A DNA stretch of 46,163 nt from Pseudooceanicola marinus (lineage in GTDB: Bacteria > Pseudomonadota > Alphaproteobacteria > Rhodobacterales > Rhodobacteraceae), in NCBI RefSeq assembly GCF_020177265.1, contig NZ_JAIVMC010000015.1, positions 1-46,163 of the forward strand, in the 5' to 3' direction. The notes below the pieces were generated by a model. That model was not told the DNA's origin. It saw only the letters and a list, made by a program, of their open reading frames with translations, and made no database searches. Positions 25,125 to 33,448 of this stretch are shown here, one piece after another. Position 1 is the stretch's first letter. The number at the start of each line of letters is the position of its first letter. A program made the translations under genes and the position numbers.

Positions 25125-26419
25125 GCCTGCCCGCGATCCCCACCCGTGGCGCTTACCTGCTGCGCAACGCCCTGGTGCCGGTCGGCCTGTGCCGGGGGCT
25201 GGAGGTTTCCGCCGCGACGCAGGGGCTGGCCCGCGCCGATATCGTGGTGCGCGACGGGCGCTTCCACAGCCCGGATCCCCAGGCGGAGCGGGCCGTGGCC
25301 CTGCCGGTGGTCGATCTGGACGGGCGCCTGCTGCTGCCGCGTTTCGTCGACATGCACACCCATATCGACAAGGCCTATACGGTGCATCGCACCGGCTTTT
25401 CCTCCGATGGGCTGAGCTCTGCCGTGGCGCTTTGGGCCGCAGGGCAGGAGGGGCGCACGCTCGACGATGACATCGCCCGGATGGAGCGGTCATTGGCCAC
25501 CGCCGAAGCCCAGGGCACCCGCGCCCTGCGCACCCACCTGGACACGCGCGGCGCCCCCGCCGACACCCCCTCCTGGCGGGCCTATGCAGAGGTGGCGGGG
25601 CGCTGGCGGCATCGCCTGCACCTGCAGGCCGTCGCGCTGATGGCGCTTTTCCGTGTGGAGGAACCCGATTTCGCCGCCCGCTGTGCGGCCCTGGCCGAGA
25701 TGGGCGCCACTCTGGGCGCCTTCGTCGAGGCAGATGCTACGCCGGCGCTGATCGACCGGCTGTTCGGCCTGGCGACAGATCACGGGCTGGACCTCGACCT
25801 GCACGTCGACGAGACCCTGGATCCGGAGGCGAGGGGGCTGGAACTGCTGGCGGAAACCGCGATCCGGCGCGGCTTCTCGGGGCGGATGGTGGCCGGCCAT
25901 TGCTGCGCCCTCGCCCAGATGCCACAGGCGCGGCGCGATGCGGTGATCGCCAAGGTGGCCGAGGCCGGGATCGAGGTGGTCTCGTTGCCCGCGACCAACG
26001 GCTTCCTCCAGGATCGCGCCCCGGGGCGCACCGGCCTGCTGCGCGGCCTGGCCCCGGTGCAGGAACTGGCCGCCGCCGGTGTGCCGGTCGCCTTCGCCTC
26101 GGACAACGTGCGCGATGCCTTCTACCCCTTTGGCGCCTACGACATGATCGAGGCTCTGCGCCTGGGGGTCTTCATGGGCCAGCTGGAGGCGGAGCCGGCC
26201 CGCTGGCTGGCCGCCGTCACCGCGACGCCCGCCCGCGCCATGGGCCTGCCCGACACCGGGCGCCTGGTGGCCGGCGGCCCGGCCGAGGCGGTGCTGTTCG
26301 ACGCCCGCGACTGGGCCGATCTCCTCAGCGGTACGGCATTGCCGCGCCTCGTGCTGCACGACGGCGCCCCGCTGGCCGCCGGCGCAAGCCGCACCGAACC
26401 CCAATGGGAAACTGCATGA
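25121..26419 (+). CDS. Cytosine-deaminase-like amidohydrolase
   Basis: 432 residues of the metal-dependent amidohydrolase superfamily (TIM barrel with a small beta-sandwich). Metal ligands appear in order: HTHID (H-x-H), the His of LHVDETLD, GHCCAL, and the Asp of SDNVRDAFYPFG, a pattern close to CodA (GHDDVFDPWYPLG type). Such enzymes remove an exocyclic amino group from, or open, a cyclic amidine such as cytosine, isocytosine or creatinine. It overlaps both neighbours by ATGA, so all three are coupled. Together with the creatininase-family protein it implies that the pathway substrate is a nitrogen heterocycle carrying an amino or imino group. Confidence 0.87.
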   Translation: MSLPAIPTRGAYLLRNALVPVGLCRGLEVSAATQGLARADIVVRDGRFHSPDPQAERAVALPVVDLDGRLLLPRFVDMHTHIDKAYTVHRTGFSSDGLSSAVALWAAGQEGRTLDDDIARMERSLATAEAQGTRALRTHLDTRGAPADTPSWRAYAEVAGRWRHRLHLQAVALMALFRVEEPDFAARCAALAEMGATLGAFVEADATPALIDRLFGLATDHGLDLDLHVDETLDPEARGLELLAETAIRRGFSGRMVAGHCCALAQMPQARRDAVIAKVAEAGIEVVSLPATNGFLQDRAPGRTGLLRGLAPVQELAAAGVPVAFASDNVRDAFYPFGAYDMIEALRLGVFMGQLEAEPARWLAAVTATPARAMGLPDTGRLVAGGPAEAVLFDARDWADLLSGTALPRLVLHDGAPLAAGASRTEPQWETA

Positions 26420-27831
26420 TGACCACCGACACCCCCGAGCTTGCCGCCAACCTCTCTGCTCTTCGCGACGCCCTGGTCGATTTCGACATCGACGAGAACC
26501 CCCGCTCGGTGCAGCAGAAAAGCCGCGACTTCTACTGGTACAGCCCGATCCTGAAGGACATGCTGAAGGATGTCTGCGCCGATCTGGTCGTCGCGCCCCG
26601 CAGCGAGGCCGAGGTGATCGAGATCCTGCGCCTGTGCCATGCCCACGACGTGCCCGTCACCGTGCGCGGCGCCGGCACCGGCAACTACGGTCAGGCCATG
26701 CCGCTGGCCGGCGGGGTCCTGCTGCACATGCGGCACATGAGCGAGATCCTGACGCTGGAGCCGGGCCGCCTGGTCGCCCAGCCCGGCGCCATCATGAAGA
26801 CGATGGAGGCCGCCGCGCGCGCGCAGGGGCTGGAGCTGCGGCTCTTCCCCTCCACCACCGCCACCGCGACCATTGCGGGCTTCGTCGCCGGCGGCTCGTC
26901 CGGCATCGGCGCGATCCGCTGGGGCGGGCTGCGCACGCCGGGCAACATCCTGCGCCTGCGCCTGGTCACCATGGAGGCCGAGCCGCGCATCGTCGAGCTG
27001 ACCGGCGAGGACATCTTCAAGGCGGCGCATGCCTATGGCGTCAACGGCGTCATCACCGAGGTCGAGGTGCCCGTGGACCCGGCCGAGGATTGGGTCGAGG
27101 CGCTGATCGGCACGGCCGATTTCGCCGCCGCCACGCGCCTCAGCTTCGCCATCGGCGAGGCCGAGGGCATCGTGAAACGCATGGTTTCCACCTTCGAGCC
27201 GGAGATCCCCGAGCGGTATTTCAACCGCTACACCGAGTTCACGGTGAAGGGTGAGGCGGCCGTGGCGGTCATCGTCACCCGCGACAGCCTGGAGGCGCTG
27301 GAGGCGCTGGTCGCCGCCGATCCGGAGGCAACGATGCGCTTCCGCTCGGACCGGGACCTGGGCGAGCGTCGCCTGGCCTCGCTTTATGAATATGCCTGGA
27401 ACCACACCACCCTGCGCGCCCGCAAGGTGGACCCGTCGATCACCTATCTGCAGATGATGCTGCCGCAGGACGACATCTATGGCGCGATGGCCCGGCTGAA
27501 GGCCGATTTCGGCGACGAGATCGTGCTGCACCACGAATTCACGCAGTTCTCCGGCAAGGTGGCCGCCGTCACCCTGCCGCTGCTGCGCTATTCCAGCGAC
27601 GCGCGCATCGAAGAGGTGATCGCGCTGCTGGAAGCCGACTACGGGATCACCGTCTTCAACCCGCATCGTGTCACCCTCGAAGAGGGCGGCATGAAGAAGA
27701 CCGATCCCGCCCAGCTTGAGTTCAAGCGCCAGACCGATCCGAAGGGGCTGCTCAACCCGGGCAAGATGATTGCCTGGACCGATCCGGACTGGGTGCCGGA
27801 GCCGGGGCGCGCCTTCCTGTTCAACCACTAG
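26416..27831 (+). CDS. FAD-linked oxidase (VAO/PCMH-type, GlcD-like)
   Basis: 471 residues. The FAD-binding PCMH domain occupies about residues 40-220: VVAPRSEAEVIEILRLCHAHDVPVTVRGAGTGNYGQAMPLAGGVLLHM, then GRLVAQPGAIMKTME, TATIAGFVAGGSSGIGAIRWGG and YGVNGVITEVEVPV. A C-terminal cap follows with DPKGLLNPGKM, the typical FAD-linked oxidase end. The canonical bicovalent His/Cys pair was not seen. The gene overlaps the amidohydrolase by ATGA and precedes a flavodoxin-fold reductase. It would oxidise an alcohol, amine or 2-hydroxy acid in the pathway; the substrate is unknown. Confidence 0.88.
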   Translation: MMTTDTPELAANLSALRDALVDFDIDENPRSVQQKSRDFYWYSPILKDMLKDVCADLVVAPRSEAEVIEILRLCHAHDVPVTVRGAGTGNYGQAMPLAGGVLLHMRHMSEILTLEPGRLVAQPGAIMKTMEAAARAQGLELRLFPSTTATATIAGFVAGGSSGIGAIRWGGLRTPGNILRLRLVTMEAEPRIVELTGEDIFKAAHAYGVNGVITEVEVPVDPAEDWVEALIGTADFAAATRLSFAIGEAEGIVKRMVSTFEPEIPERYFNRYTEFTVKGEAAVAVIVTRDSLEALEALVAADPEATMRFRSDRDLGERRLASLYEYAWNHTTLRARKVDPSITYLQMMLPQDDIYGAMARLKADFGDEIVLHHEFTQFSGKVAAVTLPLLRYSSDARIEEVIALLEADYGITVFNPHRVTLEEGGMKKTDPAQLEFKRQTDPKGLLNPGKMIAWTDPDWVPEPGRAFLFNH

Positions 27832-27898
27832 CTCCGGGGCGCGCCACCCGCGGCGCGACGCCCCGCCCGGATGAAAGAGACACGAAAGACGCCGCATC

Positions 27899-28480
27899 AT
27901 GAAAGTGCACGTGATCTACGCCCACCCCCAGGAGACCTCGCTGGCCTCCACCCTGCATCAGACCGTGGTGCAGGGGCTGACCGAGGCCGGGCATGAGGTG
28001 GATGACCTCGACCTCTATGCCGACAACTTCGACCCGGTCCTGTCGCGCGAGGACCGGGAGGAATATCACGACATCACCATCAACCGCCGCAAGGTGGCGG
28101 ATTACGTCGACCGCCTGATGTCCTGCGACGGGCTGGTGCTGTGCCACCCGGTCTGGAACTTCGGCTGGCCGGCAATCCTGAAGGGCTACTTCGACCGGGT
28201 GTTTCTGCCCGATGTGTCCTTCAAGCTGACCGATGGCCAGCTGGGCCCGGGCCTGGGCAACATCAAGAAGCTGGCGACGGTCACCACCTACGGATCCAAG
28301 CGCTATCGTGCCATGTTCCTGGGCGATCCGCCGCGCAAGAACGCCACCCGCTTCCTGCGGGTGGTCTGCAACCCGCGCGTCAAGGTGCAGTACCACGCGC
28401 TTTATGACATGAACAACGTGACGCAGGCGCAGACCAGCGCCTTCATCGGCAAGGTGCATGACGCCATGCGCAAATTCTAA
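27899..28480 (+). CDS. NAD(P)H dehydrogenase (quinone)/flavodoxin-like fold protein
   Basis: 193 residues. The FMN-binding N-terminus is VIYAHPQETSLASTLHQ, and the central LVLCHPVWNFGWPAILKGYFDRVFLPDVSF is the NQO1/MdaB/KefF signature with its W-loop. The end of the domain shows ATVTTYGSKRYRAMFLGDPPRKN. It is soluble, with no signal peptide. It would carry two-electron transfer from NAD(P)H to a quinone or an oxidised ring compound, perhaps partnering the preceding FAD-linked oxidase. It is separated from that gene by 67 bases but stays in the same run. Confidence 0.88.
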   Translation: MKVHVIYAHPQETSLASTLHQTVVQGLTEAGHEVDDLDLYADNFDPVLSREDREEYHDITINRRKVADYVDRLMSCDGLVLCHPVWNFGWPAILKGYFDRVFLPDVSFKLTDGQLGPGLGNIKKLATVTTYGSKRYRAMFLGDPPRKNATRFLRVVCNPRVKVQYHALYDMNNVTQAQTSAFIGKVHDAMRKF

Positions 28481-28501
28481 GACCCCCGCAAGGAGCCAGA
28501 C

Positions 28502-29308
28502 TTGAGCGCAGATTCCACATCCACCACGGCACCGGAAGGGCGGGCGGCCGCAGACGGGGCGTCCCTTCCCGGGGGCAATGCCATCGTCTTCGACCATGTC
28601 TCGATGACCTTTCCCGACGGCACCGAGGGGCTCAGTGACGTAAACCTTGCCATCGCCCCGGGCGAGTTCGTCTCGATCGTCGGCCCCTCGGGCTGCGGCA
28701 AATCCACCCTGCTGAAGGTCGCCTCGGGCCTTGTCACCCATACGGGCGGCAAGGTCTGGGTCGACCGCGACCAGCTGGGCTACACCTTCCAGGACGCCAC
28801 CCTGCTGCCCTGGCGCAAGGTGCAGGACAACGTCGAGCTGCTGATGGAGTTGCGCGATTTCCCTGCCGAGGAACGCCGCCGCATCGCCGCCGAGAAGATC
28901 GAGCTGGTCGGCCTGAAGGGGTTCGAGAACCACTATCCGCAGCGCCTGTCGGGCGGTATGAAGATGCGGGTTTCGCTGGCCCGCTCGCTGGCGCTGAACC
29001 CGGCCGTCTTCATGTTCGACGAACCCTTCGGCGCGCTGGACGAGATCACCCGCGAACGCCTGAACGACGAGGTGATCGACCTCTTCGTGCGCGAAGGCTT
29101 CACCGGGATCTTCGTCACCCATTCGATCCCCGAGGCGGTCTACATGTCCTCGAAGGTCGTGGTGATGTCGCGCCGCCCGGGTCGCATCCAGGACATCTTC
29201 GAGGTGCCCTTCGCCTATCCCCGTGCGCCCGAGATGCGCTACCAGGCGGATTTCTCGGAACTCTGCGGAGAGATCTCCCTCTCCCTGCGCAAGGCCATCG
29301 AGGGATGA
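28502..29308 (+). CDS. ABC transporter ATP-binding protein (SsuB/TauB/ThiZ-like)
   Basis: 268 residues. Walker A is GPSGCGKS (61-68), the Q-loop is YTFQDATLLPW, the signature is LSGGMKMRVSLARSL, Walker B with D-loop is VFMFDEPFGALDEITRE, and the switch His is in VTHSIPEAV. The start codon is TTG with AAGGAG 7 bases upstream; the first 25 residues are a Ser/Thr/Ala-rich, probably disordered extension. The QDATLLPW motif is typical of nitrate/taurine/pyrimidine importers. Its stop overlaps the permease start by ATGA. Confidence 0.93.
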   Translation: MSADSTSTTAPEGRAAADGASLPGGNAIVFDHVSMTFPDGTEGLSDVNLAIAPGEFVSIVGPSGCGKSTLLKVASGLVTHTGGKVWVDRDQLGYTFQDATLLPWRKVQDNVELLMELRDFPAEERRRIAAEKIELVGLKGFENHYPQRLSGGMKMRVSLARSLALNPAVFMFDEPFGALDEITRERLNDEVIDLFVREGFTGIFVTHSIPEAVYMSSKVVVMSRRPGRIQDIFEVPFAYPRAPEMRYQADFSELCGEISLSLRKAIEG

Positions 29309-30198
29309 ACGACATGAGCGACACGCAGATCCCCGCGGACACCGGCAAGCATCGCCGGGCCAATATCGAAAGCCACGAGGCCACCCCCGTCGCGCCGCCG
29401 CCCAGCGTGACGCGCCGGCTGGTGACGAACCTGGTGCCGCCGATCCTCGCCGGCATCCTGGTGATCCTGGCCTATGCCTGGGTGCGTTCGGGGCTGCCGC
29501 CGCACCGGCAGTTCCTGATGCCGTCGGGCACCGGGATCTGGGAGCTGGCCTTCGGCATCCCCGATTTCGTGCTGGAGCTGCTGCGCCGCTCCGTCACCAC
29601 CATGGCGATTGCCGTCACCGGGCTGGGACTGTCCATCTCCTTCGGCTGTGTCATGGGCATCGTGATGTTCCGTTTTCTCTTCCTGGAAAAGGCGATCTTC
29701 CCCTACCTCGTCGTGCTGCAATCGGTGCCGGTGCTGGCCATCGTGCCGCTGATCCAGTCCGCGCTCGGCTTCGGCTTCATGCCCAAGGTGCTGATCGTGG
29801 CGCTGTTCACCTTCTTCGCCGTGCCCACGACGCTGCTGCTGGGTCTGAAATCGGTCGACCGCAACATCCTCAACCTGTTCAAGCTGCAGAACGCCAGCTG
29901 GTGGGTCACCCTGCGCAAGGCCTGCCTGCCCTTCGCCGGCCCCACGCTTTTTGCCGGTTTCTCGATTTCCGGCTCGCTCGCCGTCATCGCCGCCATCACC
30001 TCCGAGCTGTTCTTCCTCTCGGGCGAGGGCGGTCTCGGCCAGCTCCTGATGAATGCAAAAATCGACTTCAAGTACGAGCAGATGTACGCGGCGCTCATCA
30101 TGGCCTCGGTCCTGTCGATCGCCGTCTACCTCTTCTTCAAATGGCTGGGTAACCGGCTCTTCTCCCATTGGCACGAAGCCTCGGGCAAACAACAATAA
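29305..30198 (+). CDS. ABC transporter permease (SsuC/TauC/ThiX-like)
   Basis: 297 residues with about six membrane segments: LVPPILAGILVILAYAWV first, then TMAIAVTGLGLSISFGCVMGIVMF, VVLQSVPVLAIVPLIQSALGFGF, VLIVALFTFFAVPTTLLLGL, GFSISGSLAVIAAITSELF and LIMASVLSIAVYLFFKWLG. The BPD_transp_1 EAA-like loop lies around LQNASWWVTLRKACLPFAGP. The first 35 residues are polar and cytoplasmic. It is coupled to the ATPase gene by a 4-base overlap and should pair with the binding protein at 30258. Confidence 0.93.
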   Translation: MNDMSDTQIPADTGKHRRANIESHEATPVAPPPSVTRRLVTNLVPPILAGILVILAYAWVRSGLPPHRQFLMPSGTGIWELAFGIPDFVLELLRRSVTTMAIAVTGLGLSISFGCVMGIVMFRFLFLEKAIFPYLVVLQSVPVLAIVPLIQSALGFGFMPKVLIVALFTFFAVPTTLLLGLKSVDRNILNLFKLQNASWWVTLRKACLPFAGPTLFAGFSISGSLAVIAAITSELFFLSGEGGLGQLLMNAKIDFKYEQMYAALIMASVLSIAVYLFFKWLGNRLFSHWHEASGKQQ

Positions 30199-30257
30199 AG
30201 CAACCGGGCCGCGGCCCCACGCGGTCCTTCCCTCTCCCCCAACCAACAGGGTGACAC

Positions 30258-31412
30258 ATGAAACATACGGTCAAATCCGTTTCTCTCGCGGCGCTGCTGG
30301 CGGCCACGGCCTCCGGCGCGGCCATGGCCGGCGACTTCGCCGAAGCGAACTACACCACCGATCTGTCGGGCGTCTGCCCCGACCCGCTGATCGTGCAGCT
30401 GGACTGGCTGCCGCAGGCGGAACAGGGCGGCATCTGGCAGATGATCGGCGAGGGCGGCGAGATGACGCCGGGCTCCTACCAGGGTCCGCTCGGCTCCACC
30501 GGCATCGACCTGCAGATCCTGTCGGGCGGCGGCGGCATTGGCCTGGGCGACGGCGAAACCGCCTATTCCGCGCTTTTCATGGGCAACTCCAAGGCCGGGG
30601 TCATGCCGCACCTGGGCTACCAGGAACTCGACAGCTCCTTCATCTTCTCCAAGCGGTTCCCGACCGTCGGTGTCTTCGCCCCCCTCGACGTGGCGCCGAC
30701 CGTGCTGTTCTGGGACGCGGCCACCTATCCCGACGGCTTCTCTTCCATCGAGGACCTGGCGGCGCTGACCGATAACGACGACGCCAAGATCTACGTCTCG
30801 ACCGTGGGCCGCACCTTCGGCAAGTACCTGGTCGACTCGGGCGTGCCCAAGGAGGTCTTCGTCGAAGGCTACAAGGGCGATGGCGAGAACTTCGTCACCA
30901 ACAACGGCCAATGGCTGAACCAGGGCTTCGTCACCTCCGAGGTCTACAAGTTCGAGAACGGTCTGAACTGGGAAAAACCCATCGACTTCCTGAAGATCGA
31001 CGACCTGGGCTATCGCAACTACACCGGCATCGTCTCGGTCGCGACATCGCGCCTGGAAGAGCTGTCGCCCTGCCTGACCGGCGTGGTGCCGATCATGCAG
31101 CAGGCCGCCGTCGACTATGCCACCGACCCGGCAGAGACCAACGCCACCATCGTCGCCTTCAACGACGCGGACATGGCCACCTCCTGGTGGAAGACCGCGC
31201 CGGACCTGATGGAATATGCCGCGGAAACCATGGTCGCCGAAGGCGTCATCGGCAACGGCTCTGACGACACCGTCGGCAACTTCGACATGGAACGCGTGGC
31301 CGAGATGCTGGAGATCGTCACCCCCAGCCTCGACGAACGCTCCGAGGCCGATGTGACCCCCGAGATGGTCGTCACCAACCAGTTCATCGACCCCTCGATC
31401 GGGCTGGAGTGA
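30258..31412 (+). CDS. ABC transporter substrate-binding protein, NMT1/THI5-like
   Basis: 384 residues with a Sec signal peptide (MKHTVKSVSLAALLAATASGAAMA, mature from GDFAEA). The mature N-terminus carries LIVQLDWLPQAEQGGIW, which matches the LDW.P...HGG opening of NMT1/THI5/SsuA-like binding proteins, and a glycine-rich LSGGGGIGLGDGETAY lobe. It is larger than typical ThiY proteins. ThiY itself binds a formylated aminopyrimidine, so a pyrimidine-like ligand is conceivable; that is inference. The start has AGGGTG 4 bases upstream. Its stop overlaps the FolD start (TGATG). Confidence 0.88.
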   Translation: MKHTVKSVSLAALLAATASGAAMAGDFAEANYTTDLSGVCPDPLIVQLDWLPQAEQGGIWQMIGEGGEMTPGSYQGPLGSTGIDLQILSGGGGIGLGDGETAYSALFMGNSKAGVMPHLGYQELDSSFIFSKRFPTVGVFAPLDVAPTVLFWDAATYPDGFSSIEDLAALTDNDDAKIYVSTVGRTFGKYLVDSGVPKEVFVEGYKGDGENFVTNNGQWLNQGFVTSEVYKFENGLNWEKPIDFLKIDDLGYRNYTGIVSVATSRLEELSPCLTGVVPIMQQAAVDYATDPAETNATIVAFNDADMATSWWKTAPDLMEYAAETMVAEGVIGNGSDDTVGNFDMERVAEMLEIVTPSLDERSEADVTPEMVVTNQFIDPSIGLE

Positions 31413-32293
31413 TGAGCGACCTGCGCAGCGCCACCCTGCTCGACGGCGATGCCCTGGCAGAGGGGCTGCGCAGACAGATGACAGCCCGGGCGGCGCAGCT
31501 GCGCCGCCACGGGATCACGCCCTGCATGGCGACGGTGCTGGTGGGGGAAAATGCCGCCAGCGCCTCCTACATCGGGCGCAAGCATGCCGATTGCGCCGAG
31601 ATCGGTATCGAGGCCCGCGACATCCGCCTGCCCGCCGACACCTCCATGGCCGCGCTGCTGTATCAGGTCGCGGCGCTGAACGCGGATGCGTCGGTGCACG
31701 GGCTGATGGTGCAGCTGCCGCTGCCTGGCGCGCTGGATGACGATGCGGCGCTGGCCGCGGTGTCGCCCGCCAAGGACATCGACGGGCTGCACCCGGAGAA
31801 CCTCGGGCGGCTGCTGGCCGGCGCGCCCGATCTGCTGACGACGGGCCTGCTGCCCTGCACCCCCCATGCCATCCTGCAACTGCTGCGCCATCACGCGGTG
31901 CCGCTCTCGGGCGCCCGGGTGGCGGTGATCGGGCGGGGGCCCCTGGTGGGCCGCCCGCTGGCCATGCTGCTGTCGCTGAAGGGCATCGACGCCGAGGTCA
32001 CGCTGCTGCACGGCGCGTCGCGCGATCTGGCCGAGGTGACCCGCCGCGCCGACGTGGTCATTGCTGCCGCCGGCCAGCCGGGGCTGGTCACGGCCGAGAT
32101 GATCCGCCCCGGCGCCGCCGTGGTGGGCGTGGGCATCACCTATGGCGCTGACGGCCAGATGGTGTCCGACATCGCCGCCGATGTGGCCGGGGTCGCGGGC
32201 TGGGTCACGCCGCCGCACGGATCTGTCGGCGCGCTGACCCGCGCGGCCCTGCTGCAGAACCTGCTGATGATCGCGGAGCGGGACCTCGCCTGA
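31412..32293 (+). CDS. folD: Bifunctional methylene-tetrahydrofolate dehydrogenase/methenyl-tetrahydrofolate cyclohydrolase FolD
   Basis: 293 residues, full length. The catalytic set is intact: Tyr53 and Lys57 in SYIGRK, Gln in MVQLPLPG, Asp in KDIDGLHPENLGRL. NADP binding is at IGRGPLVGRPLAML. It interconverts 5,10-methylene- and 10-formyl-tetrahydrofolate. The ATG at 31412 overlaps the binding-protein stop as TGATG; a GTG at 31409 is possible. Being the last gene of a transporter/catabolic operon, not beside folate genes, points to a dedicated job of handling one-carbon units released by the pathway. The VPGGVGP motif reads PHGSVGALT, slightly divergent. Confidence 0.92.
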   Translation: MSDLRSATLLDGDALAEGLRRQMTARAAQLRRHGITPCMATVLVGENAASASYIGRKHADCAEIGIEARDIRLPADTSMAALLYQVAALNADASVHGLMVQLPLPGALDDDAALAAVSPAKDIDGLHPENLGRLLAGAPDLLTTGLLPCTPHAILQLLRHHAVPLSGARVAVIGRGPLVGRPLAMLLSLKGIDAEVTLLHGASRDLAEVTRRADVVIAAAGQPGLVTAEMIRPGAAVVGVGITYGADGQMVSDIAADVAGVAGWVTPPHGSVGALTRAALLQNLLMIAERDLA

Positions 32294-32331
32294 TAGCGAG
32301 TGAGGCGCGTTTCGGTGCTGGAAAGCCCTAG

Positions 32332-32832
32332 CCGAAGGGCTTCGACAATTTTGATGTTGCCGTGGAATTCGACGACACGAACGATCCTTGCAGCTTTGCG
32401 ATCTCGGTGCCCGAAGATCGGGATGCGGAAATCGAAACGCCAGTTCCCTCCAGCGTGCCGGAAGTATTCACCCAACTGGCCCTGGTCAGTGCCGACGTTT
32501 CCTTGCTTCACCATGATCCCGTCGGACACCAGTACCGATCTGGTCGTCCCTGTGACCGGTCTGTATGCCGATTGGAGCCCATGTTGGAGGTCTATGACGC
32601 CTCCATGTTGAGGGTGCTGCTGGGCGCGGATCTGAGCACCCGTGAAAACCCCGCTCCGGGCGTCATCCTGACCATCCCGGCGGCTTCGCTGGACGCCTCC
32701 GGTCACGTGATGTCCGTGTCGCATGACGATCCGGGCGCAACCTCCGGCGGTGCCGTGGGGCCCTGGGGACTTTTGGTGATCGGCCTGCTCGCGCTCGTGG
32801 TCCTGTTGCGCCGGCGCCGCGCAATGCACTGA
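32332..32832 (+). pseudogene. Possible remnant of a surface protein with a C-terminal sorting-like tail
   Basis: An open frame runs from just after a TAG at 32329 to a stop at 32830. It has no convincing start: a GTG at 32362 or an ATG at 32581 are the only candidates and neither has a good ribosome site. The middle is acidic, without a recognised domain. The last 30 residues are striking: SGGAVGPWG, a hydrophobic helix (LLVIGLLALVVLL) and RRRRAMH, the layout of PEP-/GlyGly-/MYXO-CTERM-type sorting tails. Frame and strand agree with the upstream operon, but the lack of signal peptide suggests the 3' end of a decayed gene. Function unknown. Confidence 0.4.
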
Positions 32833-33141
32833 TCCCGTGTTCCGACGGGAGCAAGAAGAGTGATCTTGATCGGGGCGGTCGCGAAGGAATGCGGCTGCCC
32901 CGGTTGCGTTTGGCGCCTGCCGCTCTCGGATGAACGGTCCCTGGTCCTGCCTGAATTGGGGCCGAGCTTCTGGCTTCGGGGGCGGACGCGCGCCTGCTCG
33001 TTGTGCGGATACGGGTGCGGTGTGATTTGCAGTGTGGGCGTGGGGCAGTTCTCTGTTGCCCTGCCCCCCAAGATGCCCACGTGTTTCGTTGGAATAGCTC
33101 TTTTGTAATGTGCTGCCGTGAGGAGAAGGCCGAGATTTAGT

Positions 33142-33188
33142 ACCAACAAAAACGCCCCGGGCCGAAGCCACGGGGCGTTTTTGTTGGT
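33142..33188. terminator. Long perfect hairpin heading repeat copy 1
   Basis: ACCAACAAAAACGCCCC and GGGGCGTTTTTGTTGGT form a perfect 17-bp stem with a 13-base loop. The A-run and T-run on the arms make it a bidirectional rho-independent terminator. Confidence 0.85.
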
Positions 33189-33266
33189 TGCGGGGGCCGG
33201 ATTTGGTCTTTGGCGAACGGTATTGCAGATCAGAAGGTGATAGCGGCCCGCGCGCGTTTGGCGCAT
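33145..33266 (+). repeat. 122-bp dispersed repeat, copy 1
   Basis: Matches 44984-45105 in the same orientation at roughly 85-90 percent by eye, with small compensating gaps. Shared blocks include AACAAAAACGCCCCGGGCCG, GCCGGATTTGGTCTTT, GCGAACGGT, GATCAGAAGGTGA and CGCGCGTTTGG. It starts in the hairpin and continues about 80 bases beyond it, so similarity is not just shared terminator structure. Confidence 0.85.
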
Positions 33267-33448
33267 CGTCGGTGGTCCGCTCATGCTGCCCCAGCGATCC
33301 CCTGAAGGCAGGAGATGAAACCTGCATCAGCCCTGGCGCGACGAAGTCGGAAGATGTCGAGGCGCGCATAGGCCCGGCCCCTTAGTGGATTGTCCTTCAG
33401 CGGGTCGAGCGGTTAGCTAGTTGCGCCGGATCCTCATGGTGCGAGGGG

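Larger units (their letters stand above)
32833..33448. other. Non-coding stretch with a repeat and a hairpin
   Basis: 616 bases between the possible remnant and the LuxR-type gene. Open frames here are short and unsupported. It contains the strong hairpin at 33142-33188 and the first copy of the dispersed repeat (33145-33266). The final 180 bases before the regulator gene show no motif I can name. Confidence 0.6.
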
